Of a stretch of 64,000 nt of DNA, positions 29,839-38,945 are shown one piece after another. The notes under the pieces are model-generated. The model was not told where the DNA came from and did not search any database. It saw only the letters and a list, made by a program, of their open reading frames with translations. The stretch spans positions 53,205-117,204 of the forward strand of contig NZ_JANQJQ010000014.1 in assembly GCF_028281565.1 (NCBI RefSeq), read 5' to 3'. The position numbers and the translations under genes were made by a program. Every line of letters starts with the position of its first letter. The first letter of the stretch is position 1. This stretch comes from Seonamhaeicola sp. (lineage in GTDB: Bacteria; Bacteroidota; Bacteroidia; Flavobacteriales; Flavobacteriaceae).

Positions 29839-30441
29839 TCAGTACCGTCTATAATTTTGTCGAGAAAATAAAATGAACAGTTTTATAAAATCATTTCCCT
29901 TATCAATTAGCTTTTTTCGTAAAAACTTCAAAGATCTGCTTATGTGAACTTCTACAGTGTTTACAGATATATCAAGTGCCTCGGCAATCTCACGATATTT
30001 ATAACCTTGTATTTTGCTTAAAAGGAATACTTCCTTTCTTTTAGGAGGCAAGGCCTCAATTGCCGTCCTAAGTTTAATCAATTTTTGCTCAATAAAGTCA
30101 TCATCCTTTTCAATAATATCATTAACAACATTCAACCTAAGCTCTTCAAGCTGATTATTCGTTTTCATTTTCAAACGATAATGACTTATATATAAGTAAT
30201 ATACAGATTTGTATAAATAAGCTTTAAGAGAGGTGTGGATATTCAATTTTCTTCTCCTTTCCCATAGTTTAAGCAAAACTTCCTGAACAATATCTTCAGC
30301 TATAGTATCATTATTTGAAAAGCTGAAAATGTAAAGGCATAAACTATCATAATAGGTGTTATAAATATAATCAAAGGCCTTTTTGTCATCGACTTTCAAT
30401 CTATCAATTAAGTGTTTATCACTATTTAAAGATACAATCAA
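29839..30441 (-). CDS. ECF-type RNA polymerase sigma-70 factor
   Basis: Region 2 (AFDYIYNTYYDSLCLYIFSFSNNDTIAEDIVQEVLLKLWERR) and region 4 (LPPKRKEVFLLSKIQGYKYREIAEALDISVNTVEVHISRSLKFLRKKL). Confidence 0.95.
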   Translation of the reverse strand: MIVSLNSDKHLIDRLKVDDKKAFDYIYNTYYDSLCLYIFSFSNNDTIAEDIVQEVLLKLWERRRKLNIHTSLKAYLYKSVYYLYISHYRLKMKTNNQLEELRLNVVNDIIEKDDDFIEQKLIKLRTAIEALPPKRKEVFLLSKIQGYKYREIAEALDISVNTVEVHISRSLKFLRKKLIDKGNDFIKLFILFSRQNYRRY

Positions 30442-30555
30442 CTTCTGAATTAATTATAGTTTAAGATACAATAATAGTAAAAGTTAATTTTAAAGTAGTG
30501 GTATTTTATAATTTTCCGACACATTAATAACAATACTCAAAATATATCCAATGAA

Positions 30556-31737
30556 ATGAGAAAAGAAAAGATTTATAAAATTATAGTTAGGTATTTAAAT
30601 AATGAAATCTCAAAAGAGGAAGAGGCTCAGTTATTACAATGGATTGAAAAACCAGAAAATAAAAAAGAGCTTGAAGAGTATATTTCAATGAATTACTTTG
30701 TTAACAAACATTTCATAAAATTTAAAGGCAAGATTTCTTCGGAAGAGTTTTTAAACAATATAAAATCAACAACTGTTAGAAAATCACCTAATTTCTTTTT
30801 TAAGTTTTCTAAGTACGCAGCTGTAGTTGTCCTGCTATTAGCCTTTACTTATTTCCTAACTATGAAGAAGGATGATGATCAGAATATTGAGCGGCCGATA
30901 ATTGTTAATAATGTTAAAATAGGAACTGATAAGGCAACTTTAACTTTAGATGATGGTACCGATCTGGTTTTAGAAAAAGAACAAGATTATATAACTGATA
31001 ATTTTATGAGTAATGGAAAAGAATTGGTTTACAATAGCTCGACAAATTCTGAATCAAGTCAATCCGCCAATGAACACATAACAACTTATAATTACTTAAC
31101 CATTCCCAGAGGCGGTCAGTATTTTGTTAAACTATCAGATGGTACTCAAGTATGGTTAAACTCAGAATCTAAACTTAAATATCCAGTAAGTTTTATTGAC
31201 GGTGAAACCAGAACAGTCCAATTGATATATGGAGAAGCTTATTTTAAAGTTTCCCCAAGTACGAATCACCAAGGTTCTAAGTTTAAAGTACAAACGGATG
31301 CTCAGGAAATAGAGGTACTAGGTACTGAATTTAATATAAAAGCCTATAAAGACGAAAGTTTTATTTATACAACATTAATTGAAGGAAAAGTAGCTGTACA
31401 TAATACTCATAATTATAATGTATTGTCTCCCAATCAACAGACTGCCCTAAATCTTGGCACCAATAAGTTTCAATTATTAACTGTTGATGATATTTATAGT
31501 ATAACGGCTTGGAAAGAAGGTGTTTTTAGTTTCGAAGATACCTCTTTAACTGAAATAATGAAGGTGTTGTCAAGATGGTATGACACGGACGTGATATTTG
31601 TTAATAAAGAAACAGAAAAAAAGAAATTTACAGGAATCTTAGATAAGAACCAATCAATAGAAAAAATATTATCAACAATTTACAGTACCAACAATTTAAA
31701 CTATCAAATAAATAACAAGACTATCATTTTTCGATAA
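30556..31737 (+). CDS. FecR-family anti-sigma factor
   Basis: TM YAAVVVLLLAFTYFLTM; FecR core YLTIPRGGQYFVKLSDGTQVWLNSESKLKYPVSFIDGETRTVQLIYGEAYFKV...VLGTEFNIKAY; C-terminal DUF4974-like FSFEDTSLTEIMKVLSRWYDTDVIF. Confidence 0.95.
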   Translation: MRKEKIYKIIVRYLNNEISKEEEAQLLQWIEKPENKKELEEYISMNYFVNKHFIKFKGKISSEEFLNNIKSTTVRKSPNFFFKFSKYAAVVVLLLAFTYFLTMKKDDDQNIERPIIVNNVKIGTDKATLTLDDGTDLVLEKEQDYITDNFMSNGKELVYNSSTNSESSQSANEHITTYNYLTIPRGGQYFVKLSDGTQVWLNSESKLKYPVSFIDGETRTVQLIYGEAYFKVSPSTNHQGSKFKVQTDAQEIEVLGTEFNIKAYKDESFIYTTLIEGKVAVHNTHNYNVLSPNQQTALNLGTNKFQLLTVDDIYSITAWKEGVFSFEDTSLTEIMKVLSRWYDTDVIFVNKETEKKKFTGILDKNQSIEKILSTIYSTNNLNYQINNKTIIFR

Positions 31738-31838
31738 AAAAAGGGGATGAGGTTAGAATTTCTCACAAGACAAACCTCAATTTCCCCATAATTCCGATTA
31801 ATTAATTAAATGTTTAACTAACTAATTCAAGCAAATTT

Positions 31839-34800
31839 ATGGATTTTAAATTAACTGATGTCCTTTTCTTTTTTAGAAAAAAACTCCTACTAAACATTAT
31901 GAGAACTTTTATATTCTTATTGTGTACTACGGTTTTTAGCTTTACGCCCAACAATGTGTTATCACAGAATGCTTCAATTAATATTGAAAAAGATAAACTC
32001 ATAACCGTAGACGAAGTCTTTCGTATTATAAAAAAGCAGACTGATTATAGATTTATCTATGAATCAGATATGTTTAAAGGTTTCCCAAAAGTATCTGTTA
32101 AAAGAGGAACTATAAAAGCGAATCAATTACTTAAGTTAAGTCTTTCAAAAGGAAATTTTGATTTCAATTTCATTGATGAGAATACTGTTGTAATTAAGAA
32201 AATATCCAATATACAGCAAGAGGTGACAATTTCTGGTAAAATTGTGGATGAAAATGGTATACCATTGTCAGGAATGACAATTTATGTTACAAATAACAAA
32301 CCACAAGGAGAAAACCTAAATAGAGAATTTTTAGTAAGAGGAACTACATCAGATCTTGATGGTAATTTTTCTCTATTAACCGAGGTTGGTTATTACTTAG
32401 TTGCCTCTGGTATTGGATACTCATTTTATTCTGAGGTAATCGTTGCAGAAAAACTGGTGTATAATATAACTCTTGAAGAACAAATTAGTGCTTTAGATGA
32501 GGTAGTGGTTGTTGGCTATGGTTCTACTAAAAGAAAAGATGTAACCGGATCTGTATCTTCAGTTTCTGCCAAAGAAATTGTAGATATGCCAGTTGCAAGT
32601 GTAGATAATGCCTTAGTAGGTAAAGCTTCAGGGGTTCAAATTATTAAAGCCGATGGATCTCCGGGGGGAGCCGTTCGCATTAAAGTAAGAGGAGGAACAT
32701 CCTTGTTAGGAGGCAATGACCCTCTTTATGTTATAGATGGAGTTCCAGTAACTGTTACAAGTAATAATTACATTTTTGATGATATTAATGTTGCCAGTCC
32801 TATTGAAGCTCAAGGGTCTGGTGAAAGTTTTAATAATACAGTAAGTGGTGCCTTTGCAAGAGGATTAAATAATCTTGCCGGGCTAAATCTAAATGATATA
32901 GAAACAATAGATATACTAAAAGATGCCTCTGCAACTGCTATTTATGGCTCTAAAGCTGCCAATGGTGTAGTTATTATTACAACCAAAGGAGGTAGCTACA
33001 ATCAAAAAGTAAAAATAGATTTAAACGTCAATACTAGTTTCAGCATTCCAATAACACAGGATGTTATGAATGCACAGCAATTTAGGGACTTTCTTACAAC
33101 TGCTGCTCAAAATACAAGAGATCTTCAAAATGCAGGAAACAACCCATTTTTATTTGCAGGCGCCCTACCAGATCTTATTTTAGATTCCCCTGAAACCTTT
33201 TTTGGCGAAGCAGATACTGATTGGGTTGATTTGGTAACAAGAACAGCTAAATCTACCAGAGTTGATTTTTCCATAAGCGGAGGCTCACAAAACACAAAAT
33301 ACTATACCTCGTTGGCTCATGCAGAACAAGAAGGGACAATAATTAACACGGGTTTTAAAAGAATAACCTCTGTTTCCAAACTGGATACTAAATTTTCTCA
33401 CCGACTATCACTATCTTCTAAAATAGGCTTGTCGTTTTCACAAAATGATTTAACCAACGGTGTTTTTGCACAAGCTTTATTAGCAAGACCAGATTTTTCT
33501 GTTTTTGACGATAATGGTGACTACACAGTAATAGACACAGAGTTTTCAGGAATTCAGAACCCGGTAGCTTTGACTAAAATTGCCAATGAAGCAAAATCTT
33601 TTAATCTAAATGCATTTGTAGCTTTAGAATATAAAATATTAGAAGATTTAAAATTCAGGTCTTCGTATGCTATTGATTTAACTAGATATGATCAAACAAG
33701 ATTTGCTCCTAGTTTTGTAGACCTTTCTGATGGGAATGGAAGATTTTTTAGCCCAGAGGCAGAAGGGAGCGAATCTACTAGTAAAAACGAACGTAAGGTT
33801 TTTGAAAATTATTTCACATGGGATAAAGAATTTGACGAAAATAATAAATTAAATATAATAGCAGGTTCAGCCTGGGAGGTGTTTGATACAGATTTCTTTT
33901 CGGCTTCTGGACAGGGTTATCCGGATGATGTAGGGTTAATCAATTTGGGCTCGGCAGTAAACCGAACAAGGATTGCAGGTGGTGCAGGAGGCAATTCACT
34001 GTTGTCTTTTTACACCAGAGCTAACTACAATTATCGTGACAAGTATCTTTTTACTTTTACTGGTCGTGCAGATGCGTCTTCAAAGTTTGCCCCTAAAAAT
34101 AGATGGGCAATATTCCCATCAGGAGCGATTGCCTGGAGAGTTTCAGAAGAAAACTTTTTAAAGGATTCTAACTGGATTGATGAAATTAAACTAAGAGCCA
34201 GTTTAGGGTTGGTCGGGACTCAAAATATTGGTGATAACCTTTATAGAACATTATATGCTGTAGGGCAATATGCAGGTAACCCCACCATATCGCCAAGTGT
34301 TTTGGGTAATAATGATCTTAAATGGGAAGAAACTTTTCAACAAGATTTTGCACTTGATTATTCATTTTTTAAGAACAGAGTTGCGGGTACAATTGGATAC
34401 TATAGCAAGTCTACTGATGGCCAATTAATTAATATTTCAATAGCTCCCAGTTCTGGTTTTTCTAATTTAGTAACTAACCTTGCAACTATTGATAATGAAG
34501 GATGGGAAATAGATTTAAGACTTGATATTATAAGGTCTAAAAACTTCAGCTGGTCTTCTAATTTAAATCTTTCTACAAACAAATCAAAAGTTACCAATAT
34601 AGATGGAGATCCTTTTTCAGACCCATTTAACAGAGATGTAAGATCAGTTCAGTTAGGTACCAGTATTGTTAAAGAAGGTGAACCCCTAGGTCTATTATTT
34701 GGTAGATTGACTGATGGAATAATAGATGATCAAGATGAACTAGATGCCTATGTAACGGAAGCCTTTGACAAATTAGGTTTTGTCGCTAATTTTTTCTTTG

Positions 34801-35378
34801 GAGATGCCACTATTGGATCGACAAAATATATAATTGACGAAGAGGAGTTCTGGAAACGCGGTATAATTGGTAATGCTAATCCTGACTTTTTTGGTGGATT
34901 TAGTAATACGTTTAGGTTTAAAAATTTTAGTATTTATACCTTGTTTAACTTTACCGTGGGTAATGACCTTATTTGGCAGCGTGATGTAACAAACCGTCAA
35001 CCTGGTATTCGTACCGTTAGAAACTTTAGTCCACTTGCCTTAGGAGGGTATTCGCCCGATAATACAAATACAACAAGACCCCTACCTTTATTTGGAGCAT
35101 CGAGCTATTTGACGGACCAAAATGTATATGACGCTTCCTTCATTAAACTGAAACAGCTAACACTAAATTATAGCTTTTCTCAAACCTTGATGGATAAACT
35201 TAAAATATCAAATGCTTCTATATATTTATCGGCTTCAAATTTATTCACAATCACAGATTATCCGGGAATAGACCCTGAAGTAAGTGATGACCCTTCAAGC
35301 ATTATTGGAGGGGGGAGAGATACAGATAACTTCCCTACCAGCACAACAATATCATTAGGTTTTAAAGTTGGATTATAA
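31839..35378 (+). CDS. SusC-like TonB-dependent receptor with N-terminal STN (secretin/TonB) signalling domain
   Basis: STN-like region ITVDEVFRIIKKQTDYRFIYESDMFKGFPKVSVKRGTIKANQLLKLSLSKGNFDFNFIDENTVVIKK, then CarboxypepD_reg-like domain, LDEVVVVGYGSTKRKDVTGSV, LKDASATAIYGSKAANGVVIITTKGG. An alternative start is ATG 31899 (MRTFIFLL). Confidence 0.95.
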   Translation: MDFKLTDVLFFFRKKLLLNIMRTFIFLLCTTVFSFTPNNVLSQNASINIEKDKLITVDEVFRIIKKQTDYRFIYESDMFKGFPKVSVKRGTIKANQLLKLSLSKGNFDFNFIDENTVVIKKISNIQQEVTISGKIVDENGIPLSGMTIYVTNNKPQGENLNREFLVRGTTSDLDGNFSLLTEVGYYLVASGIGYSFYSEVIVAEKLVYNITLEEQISALDEVVVVGYGSTKRKDVTGSVSSVSAKEIVDMPVASVDNALVGKASGVQIIKADGSPGGAVRIKVRGGTSLLGGNDPLYVIDGVPVTVTSNNYIFDDINVASPIEAQGSGESFNNTVSGAFARGLNNLAGLNLNDIETIDILKDASATAIYGSKAANGVVIITTKGGSYNQKVKIDLNVNTSFSIPITQDVMNAQQFRDFLTTAAQNTRDLQNAGNNPFLFAGALPDLILDSPETFFGEADTDWVDLVTRTAKSTRVDFSISGGSQNTKYYTSLAHAEQEGTIINTGFKRITSVSKLDTKFSHRLSLSSKIGLSFSQNDLTNGVFAQALLARPDFSVFDDNGDYTVIDTEFSGIQNPVALTKIANEAKSFNLNAFVALEYKILEDLKFRSSYAIDLTRYDQTRFAPSFVDLSDGNGRFFSPEAEGSESTSKNERKVFENYFTWDKEFDENNKLNIIAGSAWEVFDTDFFSASGQGYPDDVGLINLGSAVNRTRIAGGAGGNSLLSFYTRANYNYRDKYLFTFTGRADASSKFAPKNRWAIFPSGAIAWRVSEENFLKDSNWIDEIKLRASLGLVGTQNIGDNLYRTLYAVGQYAGNPTISPSVLGNNDLKWEETFQQDFALDYSFFKNRVAGTIGYYSKSTDGQLINISIAPSSGFSNLVTNLATIDNEGWEIDLRLDIIRSKNFSWSSNLNLSTNKSKVTNIDGDPFSDPFNRDVRSVQLGTSIVKEGEPLGLLFGRLTDGIIDDQDELDAYVTEAFDKLGFVANFFFGDATIGSTKYIIDEEEFWKRGIIGNANPDFFGGFSNTFRFKNFSIYTLFNFTVGNDLIWQRDVTNRQPGIRTVRNFSPLALGGYSPDNTNTTRPLPLFGASSYLTDQNVYDASFIKLKQLTLNYSFSQTLMDKLKISNASIYLSASNLFTITDYPGIDPEVSDDPSSIIGGGRDTDNFPTSTTISLGFKVGL

Positions 35379-35389
35379 AATATACGATT

Positions 35390-36793
35390 ATGAAAAAAAC
35401 GTTTATATACTTTTTATTTACTGCAAGTTTTTTGTTTACTTCTTGTGAACTGGATGAATTACCAACAGGTCAGTTGATCGAAGAATTTGCAATAACAGAT
35501 GCAAATTCTGCAGAAAATGCTCTAAATGGTGCCTATCTTGCATTTGCAGGACAATCCGTTGATTGGATTACCGGCTTAGAGGCAACTAATTGGATGGAGG
35601 ATCATGAAAGAATACCATCATACCTTGCCGGCACTGCATTCTTTACTGGAAATCCACTTTTTGGTGTAGCCGATAATGTCGTTAGTTCAGATGAATCTGC
35701 CCCAATTTGGGTTAATAGATATGCCTTAGTTTCTGCGGCAAATGGTGTTATTCAATCAGTTGAGGGTTTATCAGATACTGGTTTTGAAGATAATAGAAAA
35801 TCAGAGATTATTGCCGAGGCAAAGTTTTTAAGAGCTTACGGTCACTTTTCGCTGTTAACTTATTACGGGCAATATTATGATACCAATAGTGAATTTGGTG
35901 TAATTATCAGGAACAGTTTAGTAACTGCTACAGAAATAGCAATTAGCAGAAGCACGGTTGCTGAGACTTATGATTCTATTATTAGTGATCTAGATGAAGC
36001 TATTTCCGATATGCCTGCAAGTAATGAAATTTATTACGCAAATGTTTGGACGGCAAAATTATTAAAGGCAAGAGTATTATTATATAAAGGTGATTATTCT
36101 GAAGCTAAAAACTTAGCTTTAGATATTATTAATAATGGTCCTTATCAGTTAGACAATATGCAAGGGCTATTTCAGTTTAACGGATTTAACAGTTCGGAGG
36201 TGATTTTGGGAATTCAACCTTATGAAACTCAATTTGCCCATCAGAGAGTCTATCTTTATCATTTTTTCTTTGGACAAGGAAATACATTAACAACGACTTT
36301 TACAGATCTGTTAAATGGAGATCCAAGAAGACCTTGGATGGTTGGTTTTGACTGGGATGGAAATAATAATATTTTAACTAAGTATGGTCAGTTCCCAAAT
36401 CCAAACGGTATTATTGAGAACTCATACGCTTTTAGATTGACCGAAGCTTACTTAATAGTCTCAGAGGCCTTTGCAAGAGAAGGAGATGAAGACTCATCCA
36501 GAACCTACCTAAAAGACGTATTAACGCAAGGTGGAATAACCGATTTTTCTTCGGTTGATGCTGCGACAGGTGCAGATCTTTTGTACGAAATATTTCTAGA
36601 ATATTATAAAAATATGAGCTTTGAAGATGGCCATGAATGGTTTGCTTTACATCGTCTTGTAGATTTTGAAGATGTCACACAATTAAGACCAGGTATTGAA
36701 AGTATAAATCAATATATACTGCCAATCCCAAGAAGAGAACTAGAACGAAACTTCTCGTTTGGGAGTCAGAACCCAGGATACGATAGTATTTGA
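35390..36793 (+). CDS. SusD/RagB-like lipoprotein
   Basis: Lipobox FTSCELD; FLRAYGHFSLLTYYGQYYD; C-terminal YILPIPRRELERN; directly downstream of SusC. Confidence 0.92.
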   Translation: MKKTFIYFLFTASFLFTSCELDELPTGQLIEEFAITDANSAENALNGAYLAFAGQSVDWITGLEATNWMEDHERIPSYLAGTAFFTGNPLFGVADNVVSSDESAPIWVNRYALVSAANGVIQSVEGLSDTGFEDNRKSEIIAEAKFLRAYGHFSLLTYYGQYYDTNSEFGVIIRNSLVTATEIAISRSTVAETYDSIISDLDEAISDMPASNEIYYANVWTAKLLKARVLLYKGDYSEAKNLALDIINNGPYQLDNMQGLFQFNGFNSSEVILGIQPYETQFAHQRVYLYHFFFGQGNTLTTTFTDLLNGDPRRPWMVGFDWDGNNNILTKYGQFPNPNGIIENSYAFRLTEAYLIVSEAFAREGDEDSSRTYLKDVLTQGGITDFSSVDAATGADLLYEIFLEYYKNMSFEDGHEWFALHRLVDFEDVTQLRPGIESINQYILPIPRRELERNFSFGSQNPGYDSI

Positions 36794-36803
36794 GTTAGTA
36801 GAT

Positions 36804-36837
36804 CAGCTTGCTTATCTAAAAAAAGATAAGCAAGCTG
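36804..36837 (+). terminator. Stem-loop downstream of susD (14-bp perfect inverted repeat, A6 loop)
   Basis: CAGCTTGCTTATCT-AAAAAA-AGATAAGCAAGCTG followed by TTATTCTTC. Confidence 0.75.
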
Positions 36838-37005
36838 TTATTCTTCAATATATAAGCAATTATTTTTTTTGCAATTGGGCTTCATTCAGTCTCAGATAGT
36901 TAATTAACAAAACAACAAAAAGAGTTGAGAACGGTAGTCATCTTTTGATTTAAACAGCAAAAATTTTAAAATGTAGAACAAATTAAACGCAAAAACACTC
37001 TAATC

Positions 37006-38217
37006 ATGAAATTAACTGGTATATTAAAAGCACTGCTTGTAATAATTTTAATTAACAGTTGTAAGGAAAAGTCACTTGAAACTGGTAAATATCGTATTGA
37101 TGGAACCGCAATCGGGTTACAAAACGGTCAGATTTTTATAGATAAAAACACGGGAGTAGATACTGTCAAAATTAAAAACGGGAAATTTCGAATAGAAGCG
37201 CATACAGATGATCCAGTATCTCAGCTTTATCTTAAAAAAGAGCGCTTATATGGAAGTGGCACGAATCCTGAAACAAATCTTCATCTTTTTATCGAACCTA
37301 CCATTGTAAAACTAACTCTTAATTATAATGATTTTTCAAAGTCAAAACTGATTGGTTCTAAAACTCAAGATGATAATTATAAACTTATCAACATGTTAGA
37401 GATTATCCGTAATAAATACAAAGATGAAGCAGATGAAGTTGATAGAATTAGAAAATCGTACTATAATGAAGCAATGAATGGAGCCAGCAAAGAAAAATTA
37501 GACTCTATAAAGGATAAAAGTTATAGAGCTGAACAAAAAATATACGCTATGCAGGCAGAACAACAAATTGCAATAATGATGTTTATCAAAGAAAATCCAA
37601 AATCCTTTGTAAGTATGTATCAAATGTTATTTATGATACGGAGTATGAAATATGGCGAAGCAAGATCAATATATGATAATTTTGACCCTTTGTATAAGAA
37701 TTCAGAATTAGGAAAACGATTACTTAATAGTATTGAAGATATGCAAAAAGGTATTCCTGGCACCGAAGCTAAAAATTTTAATACCATAGATATTTATGGC
37801 AATTCAATAAAATTAGCCGACTTTAAAGGCAAATATTTGCTCATAGATTTTTGGGCCAGTTGGTGCGTCCCTTGCAGAAAAGGAAATCCGCATTTGATTT
37901 CCCTTTATAATAAATATCACTCAAAAGGTTTAGAAATTTTGGGAGTAGCATCAGATGATAATGCACCCGATGCATGGCGTAAAGCAGTAAAAGATGATAA
38001 AATTGACATTTGGCATCATGTGTTAAGGGGGCTTAAAAAGGTAAATGGAAAAATAGACTATAAGGACGTATCTACCGATATTTGTAAACACTATAACATT
38101 AGCACCTTACCAACCAAAATTTTGATAGATCCCGAAGGAATAATTATTGGTCGTTATGGAAGTGGCGGCGGAACTGATGATGACATGGATAGATACCTAG
38201 CAGACTTGTTTGATTAA
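37006..38217 (+). CDS. TlpA/ResA-like thioredoxin-fold lipoprotein with DUF4369-like N-terminus
   Basis: Lipobox INSCKEK; N-terminal GKYRIDGTAIGLQNGQIFIDK; DFKGKYLLIDFWASWCVPCRKGNPHL (CxxC); NISTLPTKILIDPEGIIIGRYG. Confidence 0.9.
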   Translation: MKLTGILKALLVIILINSCKEKSLETGKYRIDGTAIGLQNGQIFIDKNTGVDTVKIKNGKFRIEAHTDDPVSQLYLKKERLYGSGTNPETNLHLFIEPTIVKLTLNYNDFSKSKLIGSKTQDDNYKLINMLEIIRNKYKDEADEVDRIRKSYYNEAMNGASKEKLDSIKDKSYRAEQKIYAMQAEQQIAIMMFIKENPKSFVSMYQMLFMIRSMKYGEARSIYDNFDPLYKNSELGKRLLNSIEDMQKGIPGTEAKNFNTIDIYGNSIKLADFKGKYLLIDFWASWCVPCRKGNPHLISLYNKYHSKGLEILGVASDDNAPDAWRKAVKDDKIDIWHHVLRGLKKVNGKIDYKDVSTDICKHYNISTLPTKILIDPEGIIIGRYGSGGGTDDDMDRYLADLFD

Positions 38218-38322
38218 TTTAATTATTAACAAATACTTAGCAAGTTTTATGGTATTATACCTCCTTATATGATGTATTATTGTAATATGGCTATTTTGAA
38301 TTCCAACGAAAGGACCATATAA

Positions 38323-38568
38323 ATGCACCTTCTTTCTTGTGAAGAGCATTTGATATGTCTTTTGTGTAAGTACGAAGGATTTCAATACAGTAAAATTATG
38401 GAGTACCTAGGGTTATCACCAAAGACTGTTGAAAACCAAATTGGTATTGCTTACGCCATGATAAAAAAAACTACTCACAGTTACTATCATATATTTAATA
38501 CTAGAAAAACTAATCTGACTTTTTTAACAGTCAAAATATATCATCCTTTATTCTGTACTGAAGGTTGA
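38323..38568 (+). pseudogene. Fragment of ECF sigma factor (region 4 HTH only)
   Basis: MHLLSCEEHLICLLCKYEGFQYSKIMEYLGLSPKTVENQIGIAYAMIKK parallels region 4 of the intact ECF sigma at 29839-30441 (LPPKRKEVFLLSKIQGYKYREIAEALDISVNTVEVHISRSLKFLRKK); no region 2 upstream. Confidence 0.55.
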
Positions 38569-38945
38569 CATATTATCGAACCAAAATTTATTCAAACATT
38601 ACTCAAATAAAAACCTCATTATTAAAGACTCCAAATCTAGTGCAGCAACCATGGAAGGAATCAAACTTTTTTGGAAATATAAAGATTATTTATCGAGAGG
38701 CGTAATATACTAATGCTAATTAGCAGAAATAAAGGACGCTACATCAATTCTTTACTATCCGATTTGTCTTAAATAAAATTCCATTAGGTAGCTTATAAAT
38801 CCAAATAGAAAAAATATTATATCCAATATACCGACAGCAGATGAAAAAATTTGTTAAAGTTTTAAATACTTTCTAAAGTTTAATTAGTAAGTGATATATT
38901 TGTAAAATCATAACACATATTGATTAATAAATCAACTGAAAAACC

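Noticed and set aside
38197-38385. 62-aa minus-strand ORF overlapping the thioredoxin stop and sigma fragment
   Set aside because: Antisense shadow; the plus-strand reading gives a recognisable sigma region-4 motif instead.
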